Shown piece after piece: positions 1 to 8,979 of a stretch of 64,000 nt of DNA. Both the position numbers and the translations under genes were made by a program. Each line of letters opens with the position of its first letter. Position 1 is the first letter of the stretch. Source of the DNA: Alistipes sp. (GTDB lineage Bacteria > Bacteroidota > Bacteroidia > Bacteroidales > Rikenellaceae); assembly GCA_031285345.1 (NCBI GenBank), contig JAITWI010000055.1, forward strand, positions 1 to 64,000, written 5' to 3'. Below the pieces are notes generated by a model, which saw only the letters and a list, made by a program, of their open reading frames with translations, ran no database searches and was not told the origin of the DNA.

Positions 1-702
1 GAAACTGAAGTCGGTGTGGCTGATCAGCGACGACACGTCCCTCATCATCAACTGCAGCCGCGGGTAGACGTCATTGGGGAAATGTTCGCTCCGCAGCACT
101 CCCGACAGCACCCTCTGGCGGTCGAAAATGCCCTCGCGAATCATCATCATGCTCTCCTGAATGGAGTTGATGCGCTTGATGAGCTGTTCGTTGCTACGCA
201 CCTCGTCGCCCACCTGGCCGCTCAACTGCGATATGCCCCGGGCCTCGGCCTCGACTATGTCGGCGTCGGCGTCGATGCGGATTTCGAGTATAGATACAAA
301 CAAGTGGTATCCCGTCGGATAGGCTTTGGTGTTGATTTGCAGCCTCTTGGATATTTCCGAAAACGTTCTGGCCTCGGCCTCGCGCACAGTCACCAACAGC
401 CCTTCGGCCAGGGTGAACGACACCGGTTGGAGGGCGAATCCATCCTCCCGCGGAACGAAGAAGTTGGAGTTGGCCACGATGCTCTGCTCGGTTTCAGCAT
501 ACTTCGACGAACTCTCGATCTCTTCGATCTGACCGCGCGTCAAAAGGTCGATGTCGAGATACTCCTCCACCGCCTTCTGCTCCTTGACCGACGGACTCAA
601 CAGGTCGATCCACAGAACGTCGTCGTAACCCAACTCTTCAAGCTGGTCGGGCTCGGCGTTGCGGACGATTTTGCCGTGTTGTTTAAGATATATTGTGATC
701 AT
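1..702 (-). CDS. corA: CorA-family divalent metal transporter, N-terminal part (cut by window edge)
   Basis: The minus frame is open from an ATG at 702 to the window edge, giving 234 residues that begin MITIYLKQHGKIVRN. The order of elements fits the cytoplasmic domain of CorA-type Mg2+/Co2+ channels: a short N-terminal beta region, the stretch DDVLWIDLLSPS near residue 28, then a long charged helical part (ESMMMIREGIFDRQRVLSG) leading toward the pore helix. The membrane segments and the diagnostic GMN motif would lie beyond position 1, so they are not visible and the family call rests on the N-terminal domain alone. Upstream, 703-787 is a short gap holding a perfect CTGTTAACAG palindrome (733-742). 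mqnA follows on the same strand. Confidence 0.82.
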   Translation of the reverse strand, partial: MITIYLKQHGKIVRNAEPDQLEELGYDDVLWIDLLSPSVKEQKAVEEYLDIDLLTRGQIEEIESSSKYAETEQSIVANSNFFVPREDGFALQPVSFTLAEGLLVTVREAEARTFSEISKRLQINTKAYPTGYHLFVSILEIRIDADADIVEAEARGISQLSGQVGDEVRSNEQLIKRINSIQESMMMIREGIFDRQRVLSGVLRSEHFPNDVYPRLQLMMRDVSSLISHTDFSF

Positions 703-787
703 GATTTCCTGTCGTTTAAGTGGTTGTACACTCTGTTAACAGGCTCGCCGCCATCTGTTTCGGCGCGCCTCAACGATAGGATATCAG

Positions 788-1564
788 TCAGCCGGGATTG
801 GCCCTCAGCACCCCCTTGAGACCCTCGTCCCAAAAAAGTTGCAGGCCCGCTCGTTTTTGTCGGTCGAAAAAGTAGTCTATGTTCTGCGTCAGGTACTCAT
901 ACGCATAAGTTCGGTCGGCGAATTCGCTTTCGAGGATAGCCTCATAGACCCGCTCGACGCCCACCGTAAGGGCATCCTCCAGTGCGGCGATGGTCTCGGC
1001 CGGGACGCTTTTGCGCGCCACCCACACCGCGAACACGAACGGCAAACCGGTGTGAGCGCCCCACTCCACCGACAAATCCCACGTGTTGGCGAAACGGCCT
1101 TCGTGCTCGAAAACCTTGTCGCCTATCAGCACGAACGCATCGCCCTCTTGAGGCGCATCGAGCGCAGAGTACTCCTCCAGCGGCAGCCACTCGGGAGTGA
1201 TTTTCCAGTGTCGTGCCGCAAGCACGCGAGCCAGCGCCACCGAAGTGCGCGAATGGCCGTCCAACCAAACCCGGCGTATTTTTTTCAAAGGAGAATCGCT
1301 AACCAGCACCACCGTTCTGACAGGCCCGTCGGCGCCGATGCACCACGAGGTCACGATGTCGAAATCCGAATCGCCGAGCGACGCCAACCCGCCCACGGGA
1401 ATGAGCGCTATGTCGGCCTGGCGGCGTTCAAAGGCTTCGGCGCAACCCGCCGGTGGAGACAAAAGCAGCCGCGCCGACAACCCCTCGGAGTGCCGGATGC
1501 CATACAGAAACGGTATGGTATTGAGGTACGAAACCGCTGCGATGCTTACCTGGGGACGGGTCAT
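788..1564 (-). CDS. mqnA: Chorismate dehydratase MqnA (futalosine menaquinone pathway)
   Basis: 258 residues beginning MTRPQVSIAAVSYLNTIPFL. The SYLNTIPFLYG start is a hallmark of the MqnA/MqnD periplasmic-binding-protein-like fold family. In this family MqnA converts chorismate to 3-[(1-carboxyvinyl)oxy]benzoate, the first futalosine-pathway step, and MqnD acts later on cyclic dehypoxanthinylfutalosine; I prefer MqnA on overall resemblance. The length is normal. aroA and aroC, which make its substrate chorismate, lie near the other end of the window. A candidate -7 box (TATCTTTG on the minus strand, 1626-1633) and a perfect 13-bp hairpin sit just upstream, so the mRNA probably starts with that hairpin. 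Confidence 0.88.
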   Translation of the reverse strand: MTRPQVSIAAVSYLNTIPFLYGIRHSEGLSARLLLSPPAGCAEAFERRQADIALIPVGGLASLGDSDFDIVTSWCIGADGPVRTVVLVSDSPLKKIRRVWLDGHSRTSVALARVLAARHWKITPEWLPLEEYSALDAPQEGDAFVLIGDKVFEHEGRFANTWDLSVEWGAHTGLPFVFAVWVARKSVPAETIAALEDALTVGVERVYEAILESEFADRTYAYEYLTQNIDYFFDRQKRAGLQLFWDEGLKGVLRANPG

Positions 1565-1590
1565 CCATCTTTGCCTTCAATAGGTTACAC

Positions 1591-1628
1591 TTGCGCGTCG
1601 GAGCCGATCACCCGACTCCGACGCGCAA
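1591..1628 (-). promoter_or_regulatory. 13-bp perfect hairpin in the predicted 5' leader of mqnA
   Basis: TTGCGCGTCGGAG (1591-1603) is the exact reverse complement of 1616-1628, with a 12-nt loop. There is no T-run after it on either strand. On the minus strand it lies between the -7-like box at 1626-1633 and the mqnA start at 1564, so it would form the very 5' end of the mqnA transcript. It could stabilise the message, act in attenuation, or contribute to ending the upstream lipoprotein transcript. Confidence 0.6.
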
Positions 1629-1633
1629 AGATA
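1626..1633 (-). promoter_or_regulatory. Candidate -7 box for mqnA
   Basis: On the minus strand this reads TATCTTTG, an exact match to the Bacteroidetes -7 consensus TAnnTTTG. I see no TTTG at the usual -33 spacing, so it is only a candidate. Confidence 0.45.
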
Positions 1634-1665
1634 AGCATTATTAACGATAATCGACTATTACGGCG

Positions 1666-2766
1666 CTAAAACCTCAACCCGCCGCCGATCTCGAAGGAGT
1701 TTAGCGAAATTCCGTAATCGTCGGACAAGCGAATAGAGCCCGAATAGAGTCCCGCCTTCAGACCCATCCACACCCCCTCGCCGACCCGAAAGTCGTAACC
1801 GATGTCGAGGCCGGTTCTGAATCCAATCCGGTTTATGTCGACGCCTCCTGTGCTTTCGTCATACACCACCGGACCCAAAGAGCAGCTGAATACCCACATG
1901 TTGACGTTGTTGCGGTCGGCTATTCGCGCCACATACTCCGGAGCGAAATAGAACATATTGATATTGCATCCGCCTTCGACCAGATCCGACGAGTAGTGGC
2001 TGCCGACGATTTTTCCGCCGAAACCGTGTATGTCGTTCGAAAATCCGGCGGCGGCGAATCCCCACGAGAATCCGTTGGCCAAATCGCTTTCCGCCCGGCT
2101 GTCCAATCCCGATACGCCTCTATCGAAGATTCGAGCGCTGTACATAATATCGAGCGCGATGCGCGATTTGGGCAGCTTCATCTCGGGCGGGGCGTAATAG
2201 TCTTGGTGTCGACCTACGTAGCCGCTATGGTGACCGCCCTGTCTGCCGCCCGAGTAGCGGGTCCTGTGGTATTCGCGCTCGCCCCTCTGGCGGAATCCGA
2301 TACCTTCTTGCGACTCAGGTTCGGCGTACCGCCCTTCGGACTGCGATGCCGGTTGCATGGGTTCAAGCCGCGGTTCGTACTCATCCGCGTATCGGTCGGA
2401 CTCGATCTCTTCTTCGTCACCGTCGAAGTGGACTATGGCCGCTACGATCTGATGGCACGAGCTTACTATATCGGGAACCCGATGGTCTATCACATAGAGT
2501 CGGTTGCCGCCCGCCTTTCGGGCCTCGCCAATCGCAAGGCCCAACACCTGGGCGTAGCTGCAGCCCGTGGAGGCTCCGGTGTCGGAAACGCTCACCGTCC
2601 CGACGAGTCGCGCGTTTTCGGGCAGAGGCTCCTCCCTCACCACGACCATCTCGTTTGGGTCGAGCGGCGGAAGTGGCCGGGAGATGTTGGCGACCACTCT
2701 CGGAGAGCACGACGCGGCCATTGCGGCGATCGTCACTGCCAAGGACAGTATATATAGATTTCTCAT
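1666..2766 (-). CDS. Predicted lipoprotein with C-terminal beta-barrel-like region, function unknown
   Basis: 366 residues with a lipoprotein signal peptide (hydrophobic stretch then AASC, Cys20), so the product is probably anchored in the outer membrane or its inner leaflet. Residues about 30-115 form a small alpha/beta-looking domain (ARLVGTVSVSDTGASTGCSY, then GEARKAGGNRLYVIDHR). Residues about 120-200 are a charged, Arg/Gly/Tyr-rich linker (REYHRTRYSGGRQGGHHSGY). The C-terminal half alternates aromatic and Gly-rich strands and ends GGGLRF, as many outer-membrane barrels do. I do not recognise the family. It sits between the fimbrillin/LRR gene and mqnA on the same strand, with its own gap on each side. 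Confidence 0.8.
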   Translation of the reverse strand: MRNLYILSLAVTIAAMAASCSPRVVANISRPLPPLDPNEMVVVREEPLPENARLVGTVSVSDTGASTGCSYAQVLGLAIGEARKAGGNRLYVIDHRVPDIVSSCHQIVAAIVHFDGDEEEIESDRYADEYEPRLEPMQPASQSEGRYAEPESQEGIGFRQRGEREYHRTRYSGGRQGGHHSGYVGRHQDYYAPPEMKLPKSRIALDIMYSARIFDRGVSGLDSRAESDLANGFSWGFAAAGFSNDIHGFGGKIVGSHYSSDLVEGGCNINMFYFAPEYVARIADRNNVNMWVFSCSLGPVVYDESTGGVDINRIGFRTGLDIGYDFRVGEGVWMGLKAGLYSGSIRLSDDYGISLNSFEIGGGLRF

Positions 2767-2800
2767 AAATTACATGTTAGGTTTTTGTGTGTGTCGAGCA

Positions 2801-4933
2801 TCAATAGTCCCTCACCGTCCAGCCCTTGTTTATCGCGATGTCGTAGTTGGCGTACATCGTGTTGGGGTTGCCCCTTATGTATATCGTTTTGCGACCCTGG
2901 GTGTCGTTCAGCATACCGAACAGCGCGTCTATCTGCTCGGTGGTGTAGCGATTGTTGTCGCAATACATATTCATAAGTGCGGTCAGGTTTGTCACGTCCA
3001 CAAACAGTTGGGGGTTGTTGTTGATGTTGAGCAGCGTTAGCGCGGTGTTGTTCGACACGTCGAGATTTTCGATCAGTGTATTGCCGATGCACGACAGTTG
3101 TTTGAGCGCCGTGTTGGCCGACACGTCGAGTTCGGCGATCTTGTTGTTGCCGCACACCAACACTTCGAGCGCCGCGAGTCCGCTCACGTCGAGGCTCTCC
3201 AGGGCGTTGTCGTTACACGAAAGACTGGTTAGCTTGGCGGTGCCCGTCAGGTCGAGGGTGGTGAGTTTCGGATTGCCGAAGCAGTTGAGGAATGTCAGCT
3301 CGGTGTTGTTTTCCAAATCGAGCTCTGTCAACTCGGGGATCATGTTGCATATCAACTCCGTCAATTTGGCGTTACGGCTCACGTCGATGGCCGTCAATGC
3401 CGTGGCCGAACAGCGGAACGAAGTGAGTTCGGTGTTGGCCGTCACGTCTATTTCGGTCAGCAGACCGTTCATGCCGCAGCTCAAAAACGTCAGCGCCGCG
3501 TTTGCGCTCACATCGAGGCTCCGCAGGGGATTGTTGTCGCAATCGAGGTAGGTGAGCGCGGGGTTGCCTTCGAGATTCAGACTCTCTATAAGGTTGATGA
3601 AGCAACTCAACTCTTCGAGTTGCGTAAGTGCGCTCACGTCGAGGGCCCGCAGTGCGTTTTGGCCGCAGCTCAGTTTCACGAGCGAGGTGTTGGCGCCCAC
3701 GTCGAGAGTCGTGAGTTTGTTGTTGTTGAGAAACAGTTCGCGCAGTCCCGGGTTGCGGCTCCCGTCGAATCCGCCTATCGAATTGTTGTCGCCCGTCAGG
3801 TGCGCGACCTCTCCCTCGACGACCACTTCATACGGGGTCGAACCTGTAAAACTGTGGCGCACCTCCAGCGCGGGCGAACCGAACTCGGGCATCGTCACCG
3901 TCGTCGGTTCCGAACCGTCGCCCCAATCGAAGGTGGCCGTTCCGCTGCCCGACACATAGAGCAACATGGTGAAGCCGCCCAACTGAGCGGTCGTGAGCGT
4001 CATGGCGGGACCGTTGGAGAATGTGTAGTCGCGGGTCACCTCACCTCGCGGCGTAATCGAAGTGCCCGCGGAGAGAAAAACCGCTTCCGAAGGGTTGGTA
4101 AGGTCGAGTGTGTAGCCTAAGTTGTACTGCATTCCGGCCTGATAGCCGTCGGTGACGGTCGGGGTGGTATAATCTTCGCCATTGACGGTGAAGGTAAAGG
4201 TGGTTCGGGGTTCCGCAACGGGCAGCACCAACGCTTCGAATATGACGGTAGTGGCAGTGTTGCCGACTTTACGCATCACCACTTCGGCCTCCGAGCCCTC
4301 CATAAACAGCACTTCGCCCGTTTCGAGCACTTTTGCGCCTCGGGTCGGCATGCCGCCTATCGCAACGCCCATCGAGGCGAACGCGGCCTCGTCGAGATTC
4401 GATTCGGCGGAGGCTCGGACTGTCATCACAATCTTGGTCAGCACATAGTCGAAGTTGAGGTCTACCGCGCTTTCGGTGGCGGCCTGACCTGTCAGATTGT
4501 CGGAGTAGAGCACCTCGACGGGCAGCGTTTGACCATCCGAAGAGACGTCGACGGGCAGGATTAGCCCCATGTCGGGATGGTTGGTCAACTCGGCGTTATA
4601 TGGGTGGTAGGCCACAAAATCGACCTCGCCCGCTTCGGGATAGTTCATCTGTTCGGCCGGGGTAACCTCGCCCGAAGAGGAGACCGCGGCCTCGACGTTT
4701 TCGTAATCGGCCAGGCTTATCGACTCTCCGGCCGGAATCATGAAAATTCCGATCTTGTCGCCCGTCTCCCACCGATCGTCTGCCACGCGGGTGTGGTCCA
4801 TTCCTGCGATACGGGAGGTGAATGTCGCCGCGACGGGGTGGCCCGGCTGCGGTGGTGGCGGAGTTTCGGGGGTTCTTTCGCACGAAGCGAAAACGGCGCC
4901 GGCGAGGGCGACAAGGGATAAAATCTTCTTCAT
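2801..4933 (-). CDS. Fimbrillin-like lipoprotein fused to a cysteine-patterned leucine-rich-repeat domain
   Basis: 710 residues from the ATG at 4933; an upstream ATG in frame at 5029 would put 32 non-signal residues before the signal peptide, so I reject it. MKKILSLVALAGAVFASCE is a lipoprotein signal. Residues about 30-300 resemble the fimbrillin (Mfa-like) family: TSRIAGM, then DDRWETGDKIGIFMIPAG and VDFVAYHPYN. Near 335-400 comes a PKD-like segment with FDWGDGSEP. From about 400 there are 12-13 repeats of about 21 residues with the pattern LxxLxCxxNxLxxLDVSxNx, closed by a cap ending WTVRDY. The likely role is a cell-surface adhesin or a protein-binding component of a pilus-like assembly; the ligand is unknown. 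The 231-bp gap upstream separates it from polA. Confidence 0.9.
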   Translation of the reverse strand: MKKILSLVALAGAVFASCERTPETPPPPQPGHPVAATFTSRIAGMDHTRVADDRWETGDKIGIFMIPAGESISLADYENVEAAVSSSGEVTPAEQMNYPEAGEVDFVAYHPYNAELTNHPDMGLILPVDVSSDGQTLPVEVLYSDNLTGQAATESAVDLNFDYVLTKIVMTVRASAESNLDEAAFASMGVAIGGMPTRGAKVLETGEVLFMEGSEAEVVMRKVGNTATTVIFEALVLPVAEPRTTFTFTVNGEDYTTPTVTDGYQAGMQYNLGYTLDLTNPSEAVFLSAGTSITPRGEVTRDYTFSNGPAMTLTTAQLGGFTMLLYVSGSGTATFDWGDGSEPTTVTMPEFGSPALEVRHSFTGSTPYEVVVEGEVAHLTGDNNSIGGFDGSRNPGLRELFLNNNKLTTLDVGANTSLVKLSCGQNALRALDVSALTQLEELSCFINLIESLNLEGNPALTYLDCDNNPLRSLDVSANAALTFLSCGMNGLLTEIDVTANTELTSFRCSATALTAIDVSRNAKLTELICNMIPELTELDLENNTELTFLNCFGNPKLTTLDLTGTAKLTSLSCNDNALESLDVSGLAALEVLVCGNNKIAELDVSANTALKQLSCIGNTLIENLDVSNNTALTLLNINNNPQLFVDVTNLTALMNMYCDNNRYTTEQIDALFGMLNDTQGRKTIYIRGNPNTMYANYDIAINKGWTVRDY

Positions 4934-5138
4934 AAAAGGTATTGGTTTAGGATGTTGAAACTTTTTTAGGGCGGCATTTACGTTAAGCGGTCTGCAGTCG
5001 ATCGTGGGTTCGGGTATTCGAGAAGTCAACCCGAATCCCGTCCATCACAAAATTAAAACATTTCGGCGACATAATCAAATAAAACCGCCTAAAAAGCCAC
5101 TCCTCTTTTTATGGCCTTTGCCTTGCCCGCGGCTTTTT

Positions 5139-5165
5139 AGAAGTTGTTCGAATTAAACAACTTCT
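5139..5165. other. Perfect 10-bp inverted repeat at the polA stop codon
   Basis: AGAAGTTGTT (5139-5148) pairs with AACAACTTCT (5156-5165) across a 7-nt loop. The right arm reaches the stop codon of polA (minus strand, 5165-5167). The T-run expected of an intrinsic terminator is missing in the polA direction, where A residues follow, so its role is unclear. Confidence 0.5.
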
Positions 5166-8065
5166 CAATGTGCCGCGAGCCAGTTGTCGCCCACACCGTG
5201 GTCGGCCACAAGCTTCACGGCGAGCGCCGCCGCACCCTCCATAGCCTCGGTAACAAGCGCCGCGACCGCATCGCGTTCGGAGGGCACCAGATCCACCACC
5301 ACCTCATCGTGCACCTGAAGGATCATCCGCGAACGGAAACCTCCCTCGCGCAGGGCGTCGGCCACGCGGATCATGGCGATCTTCATCACGTCGGCCGCGC
5401 CGCCCTGAATGGGGGCGTTGATGGCGTTGCGTTCGGCAAGTCCGCGGGCGATGGCGTTGCGCGAGTTGATGTCGGTAAGGTAGCGACGACGGCCGAAAAT
5501 AGTCTCCACGTAGCCCGTTTCGCGCGCCTCGGCCACCACCCGCTCCATGTAGGCCTTCACCCCCGGGTAGGAGCGGAAATAGCCCTCGATGATGTCGGCG
5601 GCCTCTTTGCGAGCGATGCCCAGACGCTGAGCGAGCCCGAACGCCGATATGCCGTAGATGATGCCAAAGTTGGCTGTCTTCGCTTTACGGCGCATATCAG
5701 GGGTAACTTCGTCCGGAGCGACGCCGAAAATGCGTGCCGCCGTGGCGCGGTGGATATCTTCGCCCGCCCGGAAAGCCTCGATCATGGCGGGATCGCCGCT
5801 CAGGTGGGCCATCACGCGAAGTTCCACCTGCGAGTAGTCGGCGGAGAGTAGCAGCCTCTCCTTTTCGGATGGGATGAACGCCCGGCGGATCTTGCGCCCC
5901 TGCTCCTCGCGGACGGGAATGTTTTGCAGGTTGGGGTTGGTGGACGACAGTCGTCCCGTCGCCGTCACGGCCTGGTTGTACGACGTGTGGATGCGTCCCG
6001 TCGCGCGATTGACCAGCAGCGGCAGCGCTTCGACGTAGGTCGAAAGCAGTTTTTTGACACCCCTGTATTCGAGAATCTTCGCGACCACGGGATGGCGGTC
6101 GGCAAGGCCCTGAAGCGTCTCCTCGTCGGTGGCGTATTGGCGGGTTTTGGTCATCCGCGGCTTGTCGCCCGCCAGACGCATCTTACCGAACAACACCTCG
6201 CCTAACTGCCGCGCCGAGTTGACGTTGAGCGACGGTTCGGCGGTTTCTGCGCGGATTTGTTCTTCGAGCCCTGCGAGTTGCGCCGACAACTCTCCCGCGT
6301 ATTCGGCCAGCGCGGCGGTGTCGATGCGAACCCCCTCGCGCTCCATAGCTTCGAGTACGCCGATAAGAGGTTCCTCTATTTCGAGGTAAAGTTTATCCAG
6401 CCCCTGCTCCTCGACCATAGGCCACAGGGCGTTTTTCAGTCGCAACGTCACGTCGGCATCCTCGGCGGCATAGTCGCTCACCCTCTCGGGCGGCACCATG
6501 TCCATGGTTATCTGCCTGGCGCCGCTGCCTATCAGAGACGAGATGGGGATGGGGTCGTAGTTCAGATATTTTCGCGCCAAATAGTCCATCCCGTGCCTCG
6601 ACTCGGGGTCGAGCAGGTAGTGGAGGATCATCGTGTCGAACTTCCGCCCGCGCACCTCCACGCCCGCCTGTCGCAGAAAATGGTCGTCGAACTTTATGTT
6701 TTGACCGATCTTGGCTATGTCGGGGTTTTCGAAAAGAGGCTTTAGGATTTTCAGCCGCTCCTCCGCGTTTTCGGGCGAGAGGGGGATGTAGAACGCCTCG
6801 CCCGGTTCGGCGGCGAGCGACAGCCCCACCATACGGTCGTTGAAGTAGTCGTAGCCGGTGGTTTCGGTGTCGTAGGCGAACTCTTCGAGCGCGCCGAACC
6901 GAGCCGCAAGTTTTTTTATTTCCGCCTCGTCGTCCACCATTTTGTAGTCGTGCGTCACCGTCGAGATGTTATCCGCCGCCGAAGCGTCCGAAAACAGGTC
7001 GGGCGGGGCGGTTTGCGGCGCGGCAGTTTCTCCCGAAGAAAAGAGGTCGCCCTGACCGGCAAGTTTCGGATCGGTTTTTTTATGCGCCGCCGTTACCGCG
7101 TCCTGCTCTGCTTTGACCGCGGTCATTTCGACGTTCGGTTCTTTCGCGCCGCCAGCCACCATGCCGCACATCGCCGCCGAAACGAACGGCGACCGCCCGT
7201 CGGTGGCCATCTCGCGCAGGAACATATTGAATCCGAGTTCGGTGTAGACCTCCCTCAGCGCCTCGCAGTCGGGGTCGCACATAACCAGCCGGTCGGGCTC
7301 GAAATCGACCGGAACGGCGGTGTCGATCGTCACAAGGCGCTTGGCCAGCAGCAACTGCTCGCGGTTGGCGACAAGGTTTTCGCCCACGCGCCCGCCGATT
7401 TTCGCAACGTTGGCCAAGATATTCTCCACCGAACCCCACTGCCCCACAAGTTTCATCGCCCCCTTTTCGCCTATGCCCGGCACACCCGGCACGTTGTCCG
7501 AAGCGTCGCCCCACAGAGCCAAAATGTCGATCACAAGCCTCGGGTCGTCGATTCCGTACTGCGCCTTTATCGCCGCCGCGTCCACTATCTCGACCCCTTC
7601 GCCGCCGCGCCCCTGCTTGTAGATCCGCGCCGAGGGGCTCACCAACTGGCCGTAGTCCTTGTCGGGCGTCACCATAAACGTCTCGAAGCCCCGAGCCGAA
7701 GCCTTCACCGACAGGGTGCCTATCACGTCGTCGGCCTCGAAGCCCGCCACCTCCAATACCGGAATGCACATAGCCTCCAGAATGCGCTTGATGTAGGGCA
7801 CCGACAGCAGAATATCCTCAGGCGTGGCGCTGCGATTGGCCTTGTACAGAGGATAGAGTTCGTGTCTGAAATTGCCACCGCGCGGGTCGAACGCCACGCC
7901 CAGGTGGTGCGGCCGCTCACGCACGATGATGTCGCGCAGAAACTTTGCAAAGCCAAAGACGGCCGACGTGTTCAACCCCTCGGAGTTGCGCATCGGCCGA
8001 CTGATGAACGCGTAGTAGGCCCTGAAGATCAGGGCGTAGGCGTCAAGTAAAAACAATTTCTGCAT
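5165..8065 (-). CDS. polA: DNA polymerase I
   Basis: 966 residues with all three domains. The N-terminal 5' nuclease begins MQKLFLLDAYALIFRAYYAF and carries acidic clusters such as EADDVIGTL and a helix-hairpin-helix (GVPGIGEKGA). The middle 3'-5' exonuclease domain keeps the metal-binding YDTETTG motif, so proofreading is probably active. The polymerase domain has motif A (ADYSQVELR), motif B (RKAKTANFGIIYG) and motif C (VHDEVV, His about residue 919). It fills gaps after Okazaki fragment processing and excision repair. The linker between the first two domains (about 290-350) is a little long. Its first 23 bases overlap the end of queD, which suggests coupled expression with queD, the Lrp gene and kbl upstream. 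Confidence 0.98.
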   Translation of the reverse strand: MQKLFLLDAYALIFRAYYAFISRPMRNSEGLNTSAVFGFAKFLRDIIVRERPHHLGVAFDPRGGNFRHELYPLYKANRSATPEDILLSVPYIKRILEAMCIPVLEVAGFEADDVIGTLSVKASARGFETFMVTPDKDYGQLVSPSARIYKQGRGGEGVEIVDAAAIKAQYGIDDPRLVIDILALWGDASDNVPGVPGIGEKGAMKLVGQWGSVENILANVAKIGGRVGENLVANREQLLLAKRLVTIDTAVPVDFEPDRLVMCDPDCEALREVYTELGFNMFLREMATDGRSPFVSAAMCGMVAGGAKEPNVEMTAVKAEQDAVTAAHKKTDPKLAGQGDLFSSGETAAPQTAPPDLFSDASAADNISTVTHDYKMVDDEAEIKKLAARFGALEEFAYDTETTGYDYFNDRMVGLSLAAEPGEAFYIPLSPENAEERLKILKPLFENPDIAKIGQNIKFDDHFLRQAGVEVRGRKFDTMILHYLLDPESRHGMDYLARKYLNYDPIPISSLIGSGARQITMDMVPPERVSDYAAEDADVTLRLKNALWPMVEEQGLDKLYLEIEEPLIGVLEAMEREGVRIDTAALAEYAGELSAQLAGLEEQIRAETAEPSLNVNSARQLGEVLFGKMRLAGDKPRMTKTRQYATDEETLQGLADRHPVVAKILEYRGVKKLLSTYVEALPLLVNRATGRIHTSYNQAVTATGRLSSTNPNLQNIPVREEQGRKIRRAFIPSEKERLLLSADYSQVELRVMAHLSGDPAMIEAFRAGEDIHRATAARIFGVAPDEVTPDMRRKAKTANFGIIYGISAFGLAQRLGIARKEAADIIEGYFRSYPGVKAYMERVVAEARETGYVETIFGRRRYLTDINSRNAIARGLAERNAINAPIQGGAADVMKIAMIRVADALREGGFRSRMILQVHDEVVVDLVPSERDAVAALVTEAMEGAAALAVKLVADHGVGDNWLAAH

Positions 8066-8486
8066 AGGACGTGGCTGTTTCGGAGAGGCGCAAAGAGTGA
8101 AGTTTCACACCCCCGGGAAGAGAGGGCGTTATGAGCGAGGCGAAGTGCGCCAGCAGGTTTTCGCTCGTGGGCTGCCAATCGACCGTAACGACCCCCTCGT
8201 AGTGAGCGGCCATGGCGTCTGTCAACTCGCCGTTTTCGGTCGTCCGGCGAACCACGAACGCGTGGTCGAAACGGGTCAAAATCTCCCGCGACACTATCTT
8301 TTTCAACTCGCCGAAGTCGATCACCATCCCCCGTTTGGGCGACGACGCCGAAGCGCACGGCTCGCCCTCGACCGTCACCCACAGCCTGTATGAGTGACCG
8401 TGGATGCGGCTGCACGCGCCATCGTACCCCTCCAGCGCATGAGCCATCTCGAACGAAAACTCCTTGGTAACCCTTGTCATATTCAT
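8043..8486 (-). CDS. queD: 6-carboxytetrahydropterin synthase (QueD family)
   Basis: 147 residues from the ATG at 8486 (a second ATG two codons on, at 8480, is equally possible). The zinc ligands are visible as His16 (EMAHAL) and the HGH pair (His29, His31), and Cys25 in ACSRIHGH is in the place of the catalytic cysteine. The family converts 7,8-dihydroneopterin triphosphate, the product of FolE, to 6-carboxytetrahydropterin for queuosine synthesis; the mammalian PTPS relatives make a biopterin precursor. folE is present at 17240-17845. The gene lies 8 bp after the Lrp-type gene and overlaps the start of polA by 23 bp. Confidence 0.92.
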   Translation of the reverse strand: MNMTRVTKEFSFEMAHALEGYDGACSRIHGHSYRLWVTVEGEPCASASSPKRGMVIDFGELKKIVSREILTRFDHAFVVRRTTENGELTDAMAAHYEGVVTVDWQPTSENLLAHFASLITPSLPGGVKLHSLRLSETATSYAEIVFT

Positions 8487-8494
8487 CGGAGCGG

Positions 8495-8977
8495 CTATTC
8501 GGTATCGGCCACCACTCCATCCTCCACCGACACCTGCCGCGAGAACGATTCGCTCAGCGAGATGAAGGTTTCGGTGGTGGTGATGCCGGGCACGGTTAGT
8601 ATGCGGTCGAAAATGGTGTGCATCAGATGTTCGTTGTCGCGGCAGTAGACCTTGATGAGGATATTGTACCGCCCCGTGAGGAAGAAGCACTCCACCACCT
8701 CGGGCACGGCGCGCAGAGTGGCCACCGTGGTGCTGTGCATAGCCACCTCCTGCAACTGAATGCCTATGAAGGCGCACACGTCGAAGCCGAGGCTCTTGGG
8801 ATCGACCTCCAGCCTGGTGCCCCGAATCACCCCCGTGTCGGTCAGTTTTTTGACCCGCTGGTGGATGGCGGCCCCCGAAATGCCGCACTCGCGGGCGATT
8901 TCGAGGTAGGGCATCCGGGCGTTTTTCATAAGCAGGCGCAGGATCGTCTGATCCACCTGATCCATCTCGATGCCCAT
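8495..8977 (-). CDS. Lrp/AsnC-family transcriptional regulator
   Basis: 160 residues; translation could start at MGIEMD or four codons later at MDQVDQTILRLL. Residues about 5-65 form the AsnC-type winged helix-turn-helix (NARMPYLEIARECGISGAAIHQRVKKL). Residues about 70-150 are the RAM ligand-binding and oligomerisation domain (VPEVVECFFLTGRYNILIKV). Such proteins usually sense amino acids. It starts 2 bp after kbl ends. In E. coli, Lrp controls the kbl-tdh operon, so local control of glycine/threonine catabolism is a reasonable inference, but no operator could be recognised. Confidence 0.93.
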   Translation of the reverse strand: MGIEMDQVDQTILRLLMKNARMPYLEIARECGISGAAIHQRVKKLTDTGVIRGTRLEVDPKSLGFDVCAFIGIQLQEVAMHSTTVATLRAVPEVVECFFLTGRYNILIKVYCRDNEHLMHTIFDRILTVPGITTTETFISLSESFSRQVSVEDGVVADTE

Positions 8978-8979
8978 GG

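Noticed and set aside
3000-3750. Regular repeats of about 63 bp, which might suggest a CRISPR array
   Set aside because: The units are imperfect, in frame, and code LRR units; there are no identical repeats with variable spacers.
8043-8888. 281-codon reading of the QueD frame with a long N-terminal extension
   Set aside because: The extra part runs out of frame through the Lrp-type gene and has no family support. QueD is complete from 8486.
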